Shown one piece after another: positions 7,247 through 15,589 of a stretch of DNA of 55,574 nucleotides; positions within the stretch are counted from its first letter, which is position 1; each line of letters starts with the position of its first letter. The position numbers and the translations under genes are program-made. Source of the stretch: Pseudomonadota bacterium (GTDB lineage: Bacteria; Pseudomonadota; Gammaproteobacteria; Burkholderiales; Burkholderiaceae_B). A model generated the notes under the pieces. That model was given only the letters and a program-made list of their open reading frames with translations, searched no databases and was not told the DNA's origin. The stretch spans positions 1-55,574 of the forward strand of contig JAEWHK010000078.1 in the NCBI GenBank assembly GCA_023387815.1, written 5' to 3'.

Positions 7247-8565
7247 CGCGCCAGATCCTGGCTTGCAGCCGCTTCTTCAAGCTTACTGTTTACATACTCC
7301 GCATCGATCTGCACGACTTTGCCACTACTGGTTGTCGCGTCAAACGACAGGTCCTCAAGCAGTTTTTCCATGACGGTATAAAGACGACGGGCACCGATAT
7401 TTTCTGTGCGCTCGTTGACGTCGAATGCCAGCTCGGCAAGGCGATGAATCCCTTCGTCGGTAAATTCCAGCGAAACGTCTTCTGTTGCCATCAGCGCCGT
7501 GTACTGCTTGGTGAGCGATGCATCGGTGTCGGACAGGATGCGCACGAAGTCTTCTGTGGTCAGTGAGTCCAGTTCAACGCGAATCGGGAAACGTCCCTGC
7601 AGTTCCGGAATCAGATCTGATGGCCGGGACAGATGGAATGCGCCGGACGCAATGAACAGAATGTGGTCGGTGCGAACCATGCCGTACTTGGTGTTGACCG
7701 TTGTTCCTTCCACCAATGGCAGCAGATCGCGCTGTACGCCCTGGCGGGAGACGTCGCCACCACCGTGTTCCTGACGGGTTGCAATCTTGTCGATTTCATC
7801 CAGGAAAACAATACCGTGCTGTTCTGCATTCTTGACGGCGGCAGTGCGGATTTCCTCTTCGTTGACCCGTTTGGCCGCTTCTTCGTCTACCAACAGTTTG
7901 AACGCATTTTTGATGGTCATTTTCGTGGCTTTTTTCTTGTCACGATTCAGACCAGCAAACATGCCTTTGAGCTGTTCGGTCATGTCTTCCATTCCAGGCG
8001 GTGCCATGATTTCCATATGCGGCATGGGCTGGGTGACATCAATTTCAATTTCAGTATCGTCCAGCTGGCCTTCACGCAGTTTCTTGCGGAAGGTCTGACG
8101 CGCCGTGTTTTCCTGACGCAGCGGTTCACCGTTGCTGTCGCGCGGAGGCGCTACCAGTACGTCCAGAATGCGGTCTTCGGCAGCATCTTCGGCCTGGGTG
8201 CGAACACGCCGTGTTTCACGTTCGCGCGTCTGCTTGATGGAGATTTCCACCAGATCACGGATGATGGTATCCACATCGCGACCTACATATCCGACCTCGG
8301 TGAACTTGGTGGCTTCGATCTTGATGAAGGGCGCATTGGCCAGTTTGGCCAGACGGCGGGCGATTTCGGTCTTACCCACGCCGGTTGGGCCGATCATGAG
8401 GATGTTTTTGGGATGGATTTCATTGCGCAGGGGCTCAGGCACCTGCTGGCGACGCCAGCGGTTGCGCAGGGCAACGGCGACGGATTTTTTTGCCTTGTTC
8501 TGTCCGACAATGTTTTTGTCCAGTTCAGAGACAATTTCTTTGGGGGTCATGACACTCGCTGACAT
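7234..8565 (-). CDS. hslU: ATP-dependent protease ATPase subunit HslU
   Basis: The AAA+ unfoldase of the HslUV (ClpYQ) protease recognises and unfolds substrates and feeds them to HslV. The product has 443 residues, the family's full length: MTPKEIVSELD at the N-terminus, Walker A GPTGVGKT (59-66), the I-domain, Walker B VFLDEIDKIA near 255, and the C-terminal LARYVL tail that inserts into HslV to activate it. It follows hslV by 14 bases, so they form one operon. The last four codons are the unit of a downstream tandem array. Confidence 0.97.
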   Translation of the reverse strand: MSASVMTPKEIVSELDKNIVGQNKAKKSVAVALRNRWRRQQVPEPLRNEIHPKNILMIGPTGVGKTEIARRLAKLANAPFIKIEATKFTEVGYVGRDVDTIIRDLVEISIKQTRERETRRVRTQAEDAAEDRILDVLVAPPRDSNGEPLRQENTARQTFRKKLREGQLDDTEIEIDVTQPMPHMEIMAPPGMEDMTEQLKGMFAGLNRDKKKATKMTIKNAFKLLVDEEAAKRVNEEEIRTAAVKNAEQHGIVFLDEIDKIATRQEHGGGDVSRQGVQRDLLPLVEGTTVNTKYGMVRTDHILFIASGAFHLSRPSDLIPELQGRFPIRVELDSLTTEDFVRILSDTDASLTKQYTALMATEDVSLEFTDEGIHRLAELAFDVNERTENIGARRLYTVMEKLLEDLSFDATTSSGKVVQIDAEYVNSKLEEAAASQDLARYVL

Positions 8566-8579
8566 ACTGATCTTTCCGG

Positions 8580-9113
8580 TTAGAGTGTTTCAACAATGTG
8601 GTTGCTGTTTGTGTAAATACACAGGTCGCCCGCGATTTCCAGGGACTTTTTGACAATGGTCTCGGGGGGCAGTTCGGTATTTTGCAGCAGAGCCAGGGCG
8701 GCAGACTGGGCATAGGCGCCGCCGGAGCCGATGGCAGCGATGCCGTTTTCGGGTTCCAGCACATCGCCGTTGCCGGTCAGAATAAGCGTGTGTTCGTTGT
8801 CGGCCACGATAAGCATGGCCTCAAGCCGACGCAGGACGCGGTCGGTGCGCCAGTCGCGGGTCAGTTCGACAGCCGCGCGCATCAGATTGCCCTGGTGCTT
8901 TTCCAGTTTGGCCTCGAAGCGTTCCTGAAGGGTGAATGCGTCTGCCGTCGCGCCAGCAAAGCCGGCGAGAATTTTGTCGTGGTACAAGCGGCGGATTTTG
9001 CGGGCAGTGCCTTTGATGACAATATTGCCCAGAGTGACCTGACCATCGCCGCCGAGCGCGACCTGATTGCCGCGCCGGACGCAGACGATGGTAGTAGCGT
9101 GAAATTGTTCCAT
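8580..9113 (-). CDS. hslV: ATP-dependent protease proteolytic subunit HslV
   Basis: The product is the threonine peptidase of HslUV. The start at 9113 gives MEQFHATTIVCVRRG, with an AGGAAGG ribosome site just upstream. A start 18 codons earlier would add unrelated sequence. The nucleophile is the first Thr of TTIVC, so a six-residue propeptide must be removed, unlike E. coli HslV where only Met precedes Thr. This longer leader is usual for Burkholderiales as I recall. The product has 177 residues. Upstream on the same strand is dksA. Confidence 0.96.
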   Translation of the reverse strand: MEQFHATTIVCVRRGNQVALGGDGQVTLGNIVIKGTARKIRRLYHDKILAGFAGATADAFTLQERFEAKLEKHQGNLMRAAVELTRDWRTDRVLRRLEAMLIVADNEHTLILTGNGDVLEPENGIAAIGSGGAYAQSAALALLQNTELPPETIVKKSLEIAGDLCIYTNSNHIVETL

Positions 9114-9185
9114 AGAGCCTTCCTGTTGTTTCCCTAGGTAGATAGGGACGGCCTGGGAAGATTTCAAGGAACCGGAATCAATTAA

Positions 9186-9635
9186 TTAATCACCGTACAT
9201 TTTCTGGCGTTTTTCACGCCGTTCCTGGGCTTCCAGGGAGAGGGTAGCCGTAGGACGGGCCAGCAGGCGGCGCAGACCGATAGGTTCGCCGGTTTCTTCA
9301 CACCAGCCGTACTCGCCGGAATCGATCAGTGCCAGTGACTGCTGCACTTTTTTGAGCAATTTGCGTTCACGGTCACGGGTACGCAGTTCCAGGGCGTGTT
9401 CTTCTTCAATGGTGGCACGGTCGGCTGGATCGGGTACAAACTGGGTTTCCCGCAGGTTCTCGGTGGTCACGCCAGCATTGTTGATGATCTCGTCTTCCAG
9501 ATTTTTCAGACGATCACGGAAAAACGCCAGCTGGTCAGCGTTCATGTAGTCCGATTCGGGCATGGCGAGCAGTTGCTCTTCAGTCAGAAGAGGGGCTTGC
9601 GTTGTCGCGTCTGTTTTTTTAGCTGCCTTAGCCAT
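9186..9635 (-). CDS. dksA: RNA polymerase-binding transcription factor DksA, zinc-cysteine-poor variant
   Basis: DksA enters the RNA polymerase secondary channel and, with ppGpp, adjusts rRNA and amino-acid promoters. The protein has 149 residues; ATG 9635 (MAKAAKK) has a TATGGAG ribosome site. The coiled-coil tip motif DPADRA (69-74) is intact. The C-terminal zinc-finger region keeps the fold sequence (GEPIGLRRLLARPTA) but only one of the four usual Cys: C112, with T115, S133 and A136 at the other positions. It should therefore work without zinc. It lies next to a zinc-homeostasis block, which may or may not be coincidental. Confidence 0.94.
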   Translation of the reverse strand: MAKAAKKTDATTQAPLLTEEQLLAMPESDYMNADQLAFFRDRLKNLEDEIINNAGVTTENLRETQFVPDPADRATIEEEHALELRTRDRERKLLKKVQQSLALIDSGEYGWCEETGEPIGLRRLLARPTATLSLEAQERREKRQKMYGD

Positions 9636-9733
9636 AAAACACTCCATATCTCATTTCAATAATGTTGAATAAAGCACAGTAGCGTTGGGAACTGCGAAGC
9701 CACGCTTCTGCAATACGATGCTTTCAATACCTC

Positions 9734-10837
9734 TTACTTTTGTACGAGGCACTGATTGAGCCCGTTAAGGATCACATCCTTGGGCAGCTTGCGGCCGATA
9801 AACACCATGGTGTTTGACGGTTTCTCCTTGGCACCCCAGGGTTTGCCCGGTTCGGCGCCCATGAGCATGTGAACACCCTGGAAAATCATGCGCTGGCGCA
9901 TGCCTTTCATGTACAGAATGCCTTTGTAGCGGTACAGATCCGGACCAAACACCTGAACCACACCGCTAAGAAATTCTTCCAGGCGTTCAGGGATAAAGGG
10001 CTTGTCCGATTTGAAAACAAACGCACCAATTTCGTCATCGTGATGAGCATGATGGTGGTCGTGGTGATCGTGGCCATGATCGTGGTGGTGATCATGACCG
10101 TGATCGTGTCCATGGCCGTGATCATGATCGTGGTCATGAGCCGCGTCCGGGTGCTCTTCACTCAGGAAGGCGGGGTCGATATCCAGAATGGTATTCAGGT
10201 TGAAACCGCTGACATCCAGCACCTTGTTGATGTCAATTTCACCAAAATGAACCGGCATGATTTCTGCACGCGGATTCATGTGAAGCAGACGATGGCGCAG
10301 GGCGCTGTATTCTTCGTCTGTTACCAGATCTTTTTTGGAGATCAGGATGCGGTCTGCAAAACCAACCTGTTTCTGCGCTTCCGGCTGCGTATCCAGGGTT
10401 TCCATGCCGTGCTTGGCGTCGACGACAGTAATGACTGCGTCAAGACGGTAGAAAGCGGCAACGCTGTCATCCATGAAGAAGGTCTGACAAACGGGACCGG
10501 GATTGGCCACACCGGTGGTTTCGATAACTACGCGTTCGAACTTGAGCTCGCCTTTCTGATGACGGTTTTTCAGGTCTGTGAGCGTATTGAGCAGGTCGCC
10601 GCGAATGGTGCAGCATACGCAGCCATTGGACAGCTCGATAATCTGTTCGTCGCTGTCCTGCACAAGAAGTTCGTTATCGATACTTTCGGGCCCGAATTCG
10701 TTTTCAATGACGGCAATGCGGTTGCCGTGATATTCGGTCAGAATGCGTTTCAGAAGAGTGGTTTTGCCGGCCCCCAGAAAGCCGGTTAGTACGGTAACTG
10801 GGATCATTTTGTCTGCTTGCGATTGCGTTTGTGTCAT
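9734..10837 (-). CDS. CobW/COG0523 family GTPase, putative zinc metallochaperone
   Basis: This is a G3E-family GTPase of 367 residues: P-loop GFLGAGKTTLL (19-29), the metal-binding CVCC motif (73-76), Walker B region VVIETTGVANP (103-113), SKKD (167-170) and the C-terminal CobW domain. A His/Asp run spans residues 234-266 with about 20 histidines. Families of this kind, when beside Zur and ZnuBC, act as zinc-inserting chaperones or zinc-sparing factors, not in cobalamin synthesis. It lies 247 bases downstream of zur on the same strand. No second Zur-type palindrome was found in that gap. Confidence 0.86.
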   Translation of the reverse strand: MTQTQSQADKMIPVTVLTGFLGAGKTTLLKRILTEYHGNRIAVIENEFGPESIDNELLVQDSDEQIIELSNGCVCCTIRGDLLNTLTDLKNRHQKGELKFERVVIETTGVANPGPVCQTFFMDDSVAAFYRLDAVITVVDAKHGMETLDTQPEAQKQVGFADRILISKKDLVTDEEYSALRHRLLHMNPRAEIMPVHFGEIDINKVLDVSGFNLNTILDIDPAFLSEEHPDAAHDHDHDHGHGHDHGHDHHHDHGHDHHDHHHAHHDDEIGAFVFKSDKPFIPERLEEFLSGVVQVFGPDLYRYKGILYMKGMRQRMIFQGVHMLMGAEPGKPWGAKEKPSNTMVFIGRKLPKDVILNGLNQCLVQK

Positions 10838-11084
10838 AGCGTCTGAACGTCCTTCGGACGGAAGAAACCGACCGGTTTTAAAAAGACGTTTCCAAAGTCA
10901 ATCGCAGGATTACATCATAGCTTTGCAAATAGGGCAAACGTTAATTGTGCCCTTGCGAAAATAAACCGAAATACTGGGGACAAACCCTAAGATACTGATT
11001 TGTGTAAGAAAATGTTCACTATTTTGTGGTCAGTGCACAAGCGCGCATTTACTGCAGCGCAAGGCTGTCAGCCGGTGCGAAGCA

Positions 11085-11654
11085 TCAGGCCGGTTCGGCG
11101 GCATTTTCCTTTTGTTTCCGGCTGCAATCCTGGCAGATGGCGCGCAATTCTGTCTCACTGGTCGTCTGTATGAACCCGGCTGCCTGAATCATGTCGTGCA
11201 ACTGGTGGCTGATCAGCGGGGCGCTCAGTTCTGCCACTTTGCCGCAGACGGTGCATACGATCAGCAGATCGTGATGATGCCCCGCCACGTCCTGACAGGC
11301 CGTCCAGGCATTCACGGCGTCCAGACGGTGGATCAGTCCTTCTTCAACCAGAAAATCCAGCGCCCGGTAGACGGTGGGTGGTTTGGCCTGGGGGTACAAC
11401 TGCTTCATGGCTTCCAGCAGTTCGTAGGCCTTGAGGCTGCGTCCGGCCTCCAGCAGCAGGGTCAGCACATGCTGGCGAATCGGGGTGAGCCGCGTGCCGC
11501 GCTCTTCGCAATGACGAATGGCTTCCAGCAGCTGGTAGGCTACGGAATGGTTATGGGCAACGTGATGATGGCTGTGTTCCGTCGCTTGCGGATCTGCGGG
11601 GGTTTTGGCGGTCATTGGGCGGGAAATATCGTTAATGGTTATGTCTGGAATCAT
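11085..11654 (-). CDS. zur: Fur-family transcriptional regulator, Zur type
   Basis: A 189-residue Fur-fold repressor with winged helix (TRLTPIRQHVLTLLLEAG, then PPTVYRALDFLVEEGL) and structural zinc pairs C134/C137 (CTVC) and C174/C177 (CQDC). The His-rich regulatory segment AGHHHDLLIV is present. An unusual N-terminal tail carries HSHHHVAHNHS (27-37). Context (znuC, znuB, CobW GTPase) points to zinc sensing, not iron. It is divergent from the znu operon across a palindromic operator, which would let it repress both sides. The start could also be the ATG at 11615, which removes 13 residues. Confidence 0.87.
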   Translation of the reverse strand: MIPDITINDISRPMTAKTPADPQATEHSHHHVAHNHSVAYQLLEAIRHCEERGTRLTPIRQHVLTLLLEAGRSLKAYELLEAMKQLYPQAKPPTVYRALDFLVEEGLIHRLDAVNAWTACQDVAGHHHDLLIVCTVCGKVAELSAPLISHQLHDMIQAAGFIQTTSETELRAICQDCSRKQKENAAEPA

Positions 11655-11720
11655 ACCGCATCCGCGTAAATACTGACGGATTCACGTATTTTTTGTATGA
11701 GGGCGGCAGATTCTGTATAT

Positions 11721-11739
11721 AATGATATAACATATCATT
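11721..11739. promoter_or_regulatory. Candidate Zur operator between zur and znu genes
   Basis: AATGATATAACATATCATT is a perfect 8-bp inverted repeat around AAC, and resembles the AT-rich Zur boxes of proteobacteria. It overlaps a TATAAT (-10 like) at 11718-11723 that points toward znuCB. It is 67 bases from the zur start, so one operator could control both directions. Confidence 0.65.
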
Positions 11740-11820
11740 TTTCGGGGTGGTCGGAATGCCAGGGTAGGAGGGCTTCCGCGCCTATCGGGCATTATCGAAC
11801 AATTATCGGGCCTTATCGCC

Positions 11821-12171
11821 ATGCAGAATATTTCACTGTCAGCAGGTTTGAAGCGAGTCTGTCCATCAGCGCAAGGGCATCGGTTTGTCGCGTCCTCCTG
11901 TGCGCTCCCGTCCGAAAAGCGTTTTGCGCCGGCAGCGGGTTTTGTACCGACTGAAGCGCAGAATCAGGCTCAATCCCGCACTCACGTCCACGCCCACGCC
12001 GAAACCCTGAGCCAGACCAGTGCTCAGGCTCAGGTCGATTCCATGCCTGCGCAGCAGACCGTTTTCCTGGCTTCCGTTTTCGCCCGGCTGGCGCCTGTGT
12101 TGGCTTTGCTGCTGGTTCTTTGGACCGCCATTGCCTGGTCTATCGGCTGGATGGGAGGCGTAGCAGGCTAA
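11821..12171 (+). CDS. Small hypothetical membrane protein upstream of znuC
   Basis: An open frame of 116 residues lies between the Zur operator and znuC. The C-terminal 40 residues form one clear membrane helix (FARLAPVLALLLVLWTAIAW). The middle holds a short metal-ligand-like HVHAHAE and a Gln/Ala-rich stretch. The N-terminal part has no recognisable domain, and the ATG has no ribosome site. An in-frame ATG at 12043 would give a short single-helix peptide. I do not recognise the family. Its position makes a zinc-related role thinkable, nothing more. Confidence 0.4.
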   Translation: MQNISLSAGLKRVCPSAQGHRFVASSCALPSEKRFAPAAGFVPTEAQNQAQSRTHVHAHAETLSQTSAQAQVDSMPAQQTVFLASVFARLAPVLALLLVLWTAIAWSIGWMGGVAG

Positions 12172-12202
12172 TCGCCTGACTGCGTTTCCTCAATCTGCAC
12201 TC

Positions 12203-12988
12203 ATGTCTTTCTCTTCTGCGCCTGTCGGTGCGTCATCAACTTCCCATATAGCGGCTGCGAATCCCGAGACTGCGGGCCGTCGTCCTGTTATTGAACTGGA
12301 TGATGTAACCGTTGCGTGGAATAGTGTGCCAGCACTCACCGGTGTGACGGGGCGCTTTCTGGAAGGGACACTGACGGCCATCCTTGGACCGAATGGCGCA
12401 GGCAAATCCACTTTGCTCAAAGCGGTGACGGGCCAGCTGGCGCCACGCACCGGAAGCGTCACCATTCATCCTCCCTTTGCCGGCGGCATTTCGCTTTTGC
12501 CGCAGATCAGCGATATTGACCGCAGTTTCCCCATCACCACGCATGATCTGGTTTCCATGGGCGCGTGGCGAAGAGTCGGGGCTTTCGGGCGCTACGATCG
12601 CGCAGAACGGCAGCGCATTCGCGATGCTCTGCAGACCGTGGGACTCACAGACAAGTCACGGGATCTGATTTCAAATCTGTCAGGCGGGCAAATGCAGCGT
12701 GCCTTGTTTGCGCGACTCATTGTGTGCGATGCGCCGGTCATGATTCTGGATGAGCCGTTTACTGCCGTGGACGAGTCGACCTGCAGTCTGCTTCTGAATA
12801 TTCTTCTGGGCTGGCATCGCGAAGGCCGGACGGTTCTGGTGGTTCTGCACGATGCGCAACTGGTGCGCGAGTGTTTCCCGCAGACCCTGCTGCTCGCGCG
12901 ACAGGTCGTTGCCTGGGGGGCGACGACCGATGTTCTGACCGAGAGCAATCTTGAGCGGGCGCGCTCCCTGGCATTGGGAGGCTTCTGA
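12203..12988 (+). CDS. znuC: Zinc ABC transporter ATP-binding protein ZnuC
   Basis: ATPase of a metal (zinc/manganese) uptake ABC transporter. The protein has 261 residues: Walker A GPNGAGKST, Q-loop near LLPQISDID, signature LSGGQMQRALFARL, Walker B VMILDEPF and switch His in VVLHDAQ. A 30-residue N-terminal tail precedes the domain. The stop overlaps the start of the permease by one base (TGATG). Zinc is inferred from Zur and the operator; the sequence alone would also allow manganese. Confidence 0.88.
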   Translation: MSFSSAPVGASSTSHIAAANPETAGRRPVIELDDVTVAWNSVPALTGVTGRFLEGTLTAILGPNGAGKSTLLKAVTGQLAPRTGSVTIHPPFAGGISLLPQISDIDRSFPITTHDLVSMGAWRRVGAFGRYDRAERQRIRDALQTVGLTDKSRDLISNLSGGQMQRALFARLIVCDAPVMILDEPFTAVDESTCSLLLNILLGWHREGRTVLVVLHDAQLVRECFPQTLLLARQVVAWGATTDVLTESNLERARSLALGGF

Positions 12989-13842
12989 TGCTGGCGTCTT
13001 TGCACGCGGCCCTGTTCGCGCCCTTTGCCGAATTCACGTTCATGAGTCGAGCCCTGTTTGGGTCGATTTTTGTTTCTCTGGCCGCGGGTCCGTTGGGTGT
13101 GTTCCTGATTTTGCGTCGCATGAGTCTGATGGCCGATTCCATGTCCCATGCGATTCTGCCTGGCGTGGCGGTTGCGTTTCTGCTGGCAGGCGTCTCAATG
13201 ACCGCCATGCTGATCGGCGGACTGGCCACCGGATTGCTGGTAGCGGTACTGGCGGGCGCGGTCGCGCGCTCCACTGGCCTGAAAGAGGATGCCAGCTTCG
13301 CGGCTTTTTACCTGATTTCACTGGGTTTGGGGGTACTGCTGATTTCCCTCAAAGGGTCCAATATGGACCTGCTCCATGTCCTATTCGGAACCGTACTGGG
13401 TCTGGATGATCAGCATCTGTTCTTCATTATGTGCGTATCCAGCGTGACATTGGTGGCCCTGGCCTTGATGTACCGGCCGCTGGTGATCGAATGCCTGGAT
13501 CCCGCGTTTCTGAAGATGGAAGGTGGCAATGGGTCACTGGTGCATGGCGGGTTTCTGATCCTGCTGGTCGTCAATCTGGTTGCCGGGTATCAGGTGATGG
13601 GTACATTGCTGGTGGTTGGGATGATGATGCTGCCTGCCGCCGCCGCACGGTTCTGGGGGCGTACCCTGGGCTGGCAATTGGTGCTGGCTGTGTCCATTGG
13701 CGTGCTCGCCTCCTATACGGGACTGATTCTGTCCTATCACTTCAGCCTGCCGGCATCCAGCGCCATTATTCTGTCTGCGGGTCTGTTCTATATTCTTTCC
13801 ATGCTTTTCGGGAAGCATCAGGGACTGTTGCGGCGTCGCTGA
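12988..13842 (+). CDS. znuB: Zinc ABC transporter permease ZnuB
   Basis: This is a membrane permease of the ABC-3 metal family with about eight hydrophobic segments. The segment MADSMSHAILPGVAVAFLL is the conserved family region, and LLVVGMMMLPAAAARFW is also typical. The length of 284 residues is normal. No gene for the periplasmic zinc-binding protein ZnuA follows; the next gene, xerC, is on the other strand. The binding protein must therefore be encoded elsewhere. Confidence 0.88.
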   Translation: MLASLHAALFAPFAEFTFMSRALFGSIFVSLAAGPLGVFLILRRMSLMADSMSHAILPGVAVAFLLAGVSMTAMLIGGLATGLLVAVLAGAVARSTGLKEDASFAAFYLISLGLGVLLISLKGSNMDLLHVLFGTVLGLDDQHLFFIMCVSSVTLVALALMYRPLVIECLDPAFLKMEGGNGSLVHGGFLILLVVNLVAGYQVMGTLLVVGMMMLPAAAARFWGRTLGWQLVLAVSIGVLASYTGLILSYHFSLPASSAIILSAGLFYILSMLFGKHQGLLRRR

Positions 13843-13896
13843 CGGTAAAGCGGGCCATCGCCTGTATAAGGGCTACCTCGCTTCGCAGCATGACCT

Positions 13897-14865
13897 CTAT
13901 TTTTTTAGATCCTCATCGTCCATTTTCGCTCGCGGATGCGCTTTGTCGTAGACGTCGGCCAGGTGCTGGAAATCCAGTCGGGTATAGATTTGCGTTGTGG
14001 AGATATTGGCGTGCCCCAGCATTTCCTGAACGGCACGAAGATCCTGGGCAGATTGCAGTACGTGGCTTGCGAAACTGTGACGCAGTACGTGCGGATGAAC
14101 CTGGGCGGGAACACCGCTACGCAGGCTCAGTTTTTTGAGCTGCAATTGCACCACGCGTGGCGATATTCGCTTGCCGCGCGCACCCAGAAACACGGCCGCC
14201 TGGTCGGCGACAGGGCTTTCGGTTGGCAGCAGTTTGTGGCGCACTTCCAGCCATTGCATAATGGCGGCGAGCGCGCTGCGTCCCAGCGGAACCGTGCGCG
14301 TTTTGCCACCTTTACCCGTAACTGAAACTTCGGCTTCGTCCAGATTCAGCCAGCTTGCAGACTCGTATCCGTCCTTGCGCGTGTATTGAATATCCAGGCT
14401 CACCAGTTCTGCCAGCCGCAGGCCGCTGGAATAGAGCACTTCGAACATGGCCTGGTCGCGCAGGTCTGCCGGTTCGGTTCCGAGGGTTACCGTGGGATGA
14501 TCCAGCAATGCCTGGGTCTGTTCGACAGAAAGGGCTTTGGGTAACGAGCGCGGAATCTTGGGGGTTTTGACATCCAGCGCCGGATTGACTTTCACGCCGG
14601 CCTTGGGAATCCACCAATGATAAAACCCGCGCCACGCCGACAGAATACGCGCCAGGCTGCGCGGACGATAGTCCTGGGCATGCAGGCGTGCAATGGCGTG
14701 ACGAATTTGCGCATTGGTCAACGCCTCAGGTTGTGCATTGGGGTACACCGCCACCAGCAGCGCGAGATCCCGCCGGTAGGCAGATAGGGTATGGCTGGCA
14801 TAACGCTGGTTGGTCTCCAGGTATTGCAGCCATTTCTCCATGGGTTCGGGCAGGACTTGTGTCAT
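13897..14865 (-). CDS. xerC: Tyrosine recombinase XerC
   Basis: Site-specific recombinase that, with XerD, resolves chromosome dimers at dif. The product has 322 residues with an N-terminal SAM-like domain and the catalytic set R150, K185/K187 area, H259, R262, H285 and Y294 (STTQIYTRLD). The start at 14865 (MTQVLPEPME) follows a TTTTGGA ribosome site. A longer in-frame reading only overlaps the DUF484 gene out of frame. The DUF484-xerC order is the same as in many proteobacteria. Confidence 0.95.
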   Translation of the reverse strand: MTQVLPEPMEKWLQYLETNQRYASHTLSAYRRDLALLVAVYPNAQPEALTNAQIRHAIARLHAQDYRPRSLARILSAWRGFYHWWIPKAGVKVNPALDVKTPKIPRSLPKALSVEQTQALLDHPTVTLGTEPADLRDQAMFEVLYSSGLRLAELVSLDIQYTRKDGYESASWLNLDEAEVSVTGKGGKTRTVPLGRSALAAIMQWLEVRHKLLPTESPVADQAAVFLGARGKRISPRVVQLQLKKLSLRSGVPAQVHPHVLRHSFASHVLQSAQDLRAVQEMLGHANISTTQIYTRLDFQHLADVYDKAHPRAKMDDEDLKK

Positions 14866-14914
14866 GATGTTTTCCAAAATCCCTGGCACGATACCTCTAC
14901 ACCACGTGACTGGA

Positions 14915-15577
14915 TTACTCCGCGGATGCCAGACGGCTGAGGCAGGCGCTGGCAAGTTTGCCCAGAATCTCAAGAAAGGTCGTGCCCATATCAGGCTTGA
15001 AATGCTCATTGCCTTCTGCTGCAAACACCAGCACGCCGATATTACGATCGTCATAAACCAGCGGCACGATGGCGACCGAACCGGGCTTGTTGTCAAACCA
15101 GTCTTGCGCAGGCAGGTAGCCTTCCTGACCACAATACGGTTTTTTCAAACCCGCAACGTAAGCCTGCAGCATATCATCGCTGCTGGAAAAGCGTTCGTCT
15201 TTGAGCGCAGGCAGATTCCACAGGCGAAGTGCGACGCTGAGCATGTCAAACTCCTGGCGCAGCCCGTCTACAACACGCTGCGGCAGACGTTGTGGGTCTG
15301 GCTCTGCCAGCATGCGTGTACACCATAAGGTGACATGATCGCTGATGGCCTCGTTGGAATTGGCGTTATGCAACAGCTCCGACAGTTTCCATTCCAGCTC
15401 CTTGTTGCGGGTACGCAGTGTCAGGATCTGGCGCTCACCCAGCGACAACGTACGGCTCGCATGAGGGTGGGGCACAGTCAGGGTGGCGAAAATGTCAGCG
15501 TGTTCGTCAAAGAATGCAGGATTGTCCTGCAGGAACTGTGCGACGGTTTCTGCTGTCAGCTCGACGGCTTCAGACAT
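14915..15577 (-). CDS. DUF484 family GAF-like protein
   Basis: A 220-residue cytoplasmic protein of the DUF484 family, recognised by its N-terminus (VAQFLQDNPAFFDEHADIF) and HPHASRTLSLGERQ. A short coiled coil (about 45-75) leads into a GAF-like domain. Function is not established. It sits between dapF and xerC, as it does in many gammaproteobacteria and betaproteobacteria, and is probably co-transcribed with them. Confidence 0.88.
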   Translation of the reverse strand: MSEAVELTAETVAQFLQDNPAFFDEHADIFATLTVPHPHASRTLSLGERQILTLRTRNKELEWKLSELLHNANSNEAISDHVTLWCTRMLAEPDPQRLPQRVVDGLRQEFDMLSVALRLWNLPALKDERFSSSDDMLQAYVAGLKKPYCGQEGYLPAQDWFDNKPGSVAIVPLVYDDRNIGVLVFAAEGNEHFKPDMGTTFLEILGKLASACLSRLASAE

Positions 15578-15589
15578 GTAGGTATTCCT

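Noticed and set aside
9869..10789. 306-codon plus-strand frame inside the CobW GTPase gene
   Set aside because: Its Met/Val-rich stretch is only the reverse complement of the His/Asp-coding run of the GTPase.
10849..10861. CGTCC-TTC-GGACG hairpin in front of the CobW GTPase gene
   Set aside because: It is a short stem just upstream of the start codon, with no T tract; too little to call a regulator.
14866..15132. 89-codon N-terminal extension of xerC
   Set aside because: It overlaps the DUF484 gene in another frame and resembles no recombinase; ATG 14865 has a ribosome site and gives normal length.
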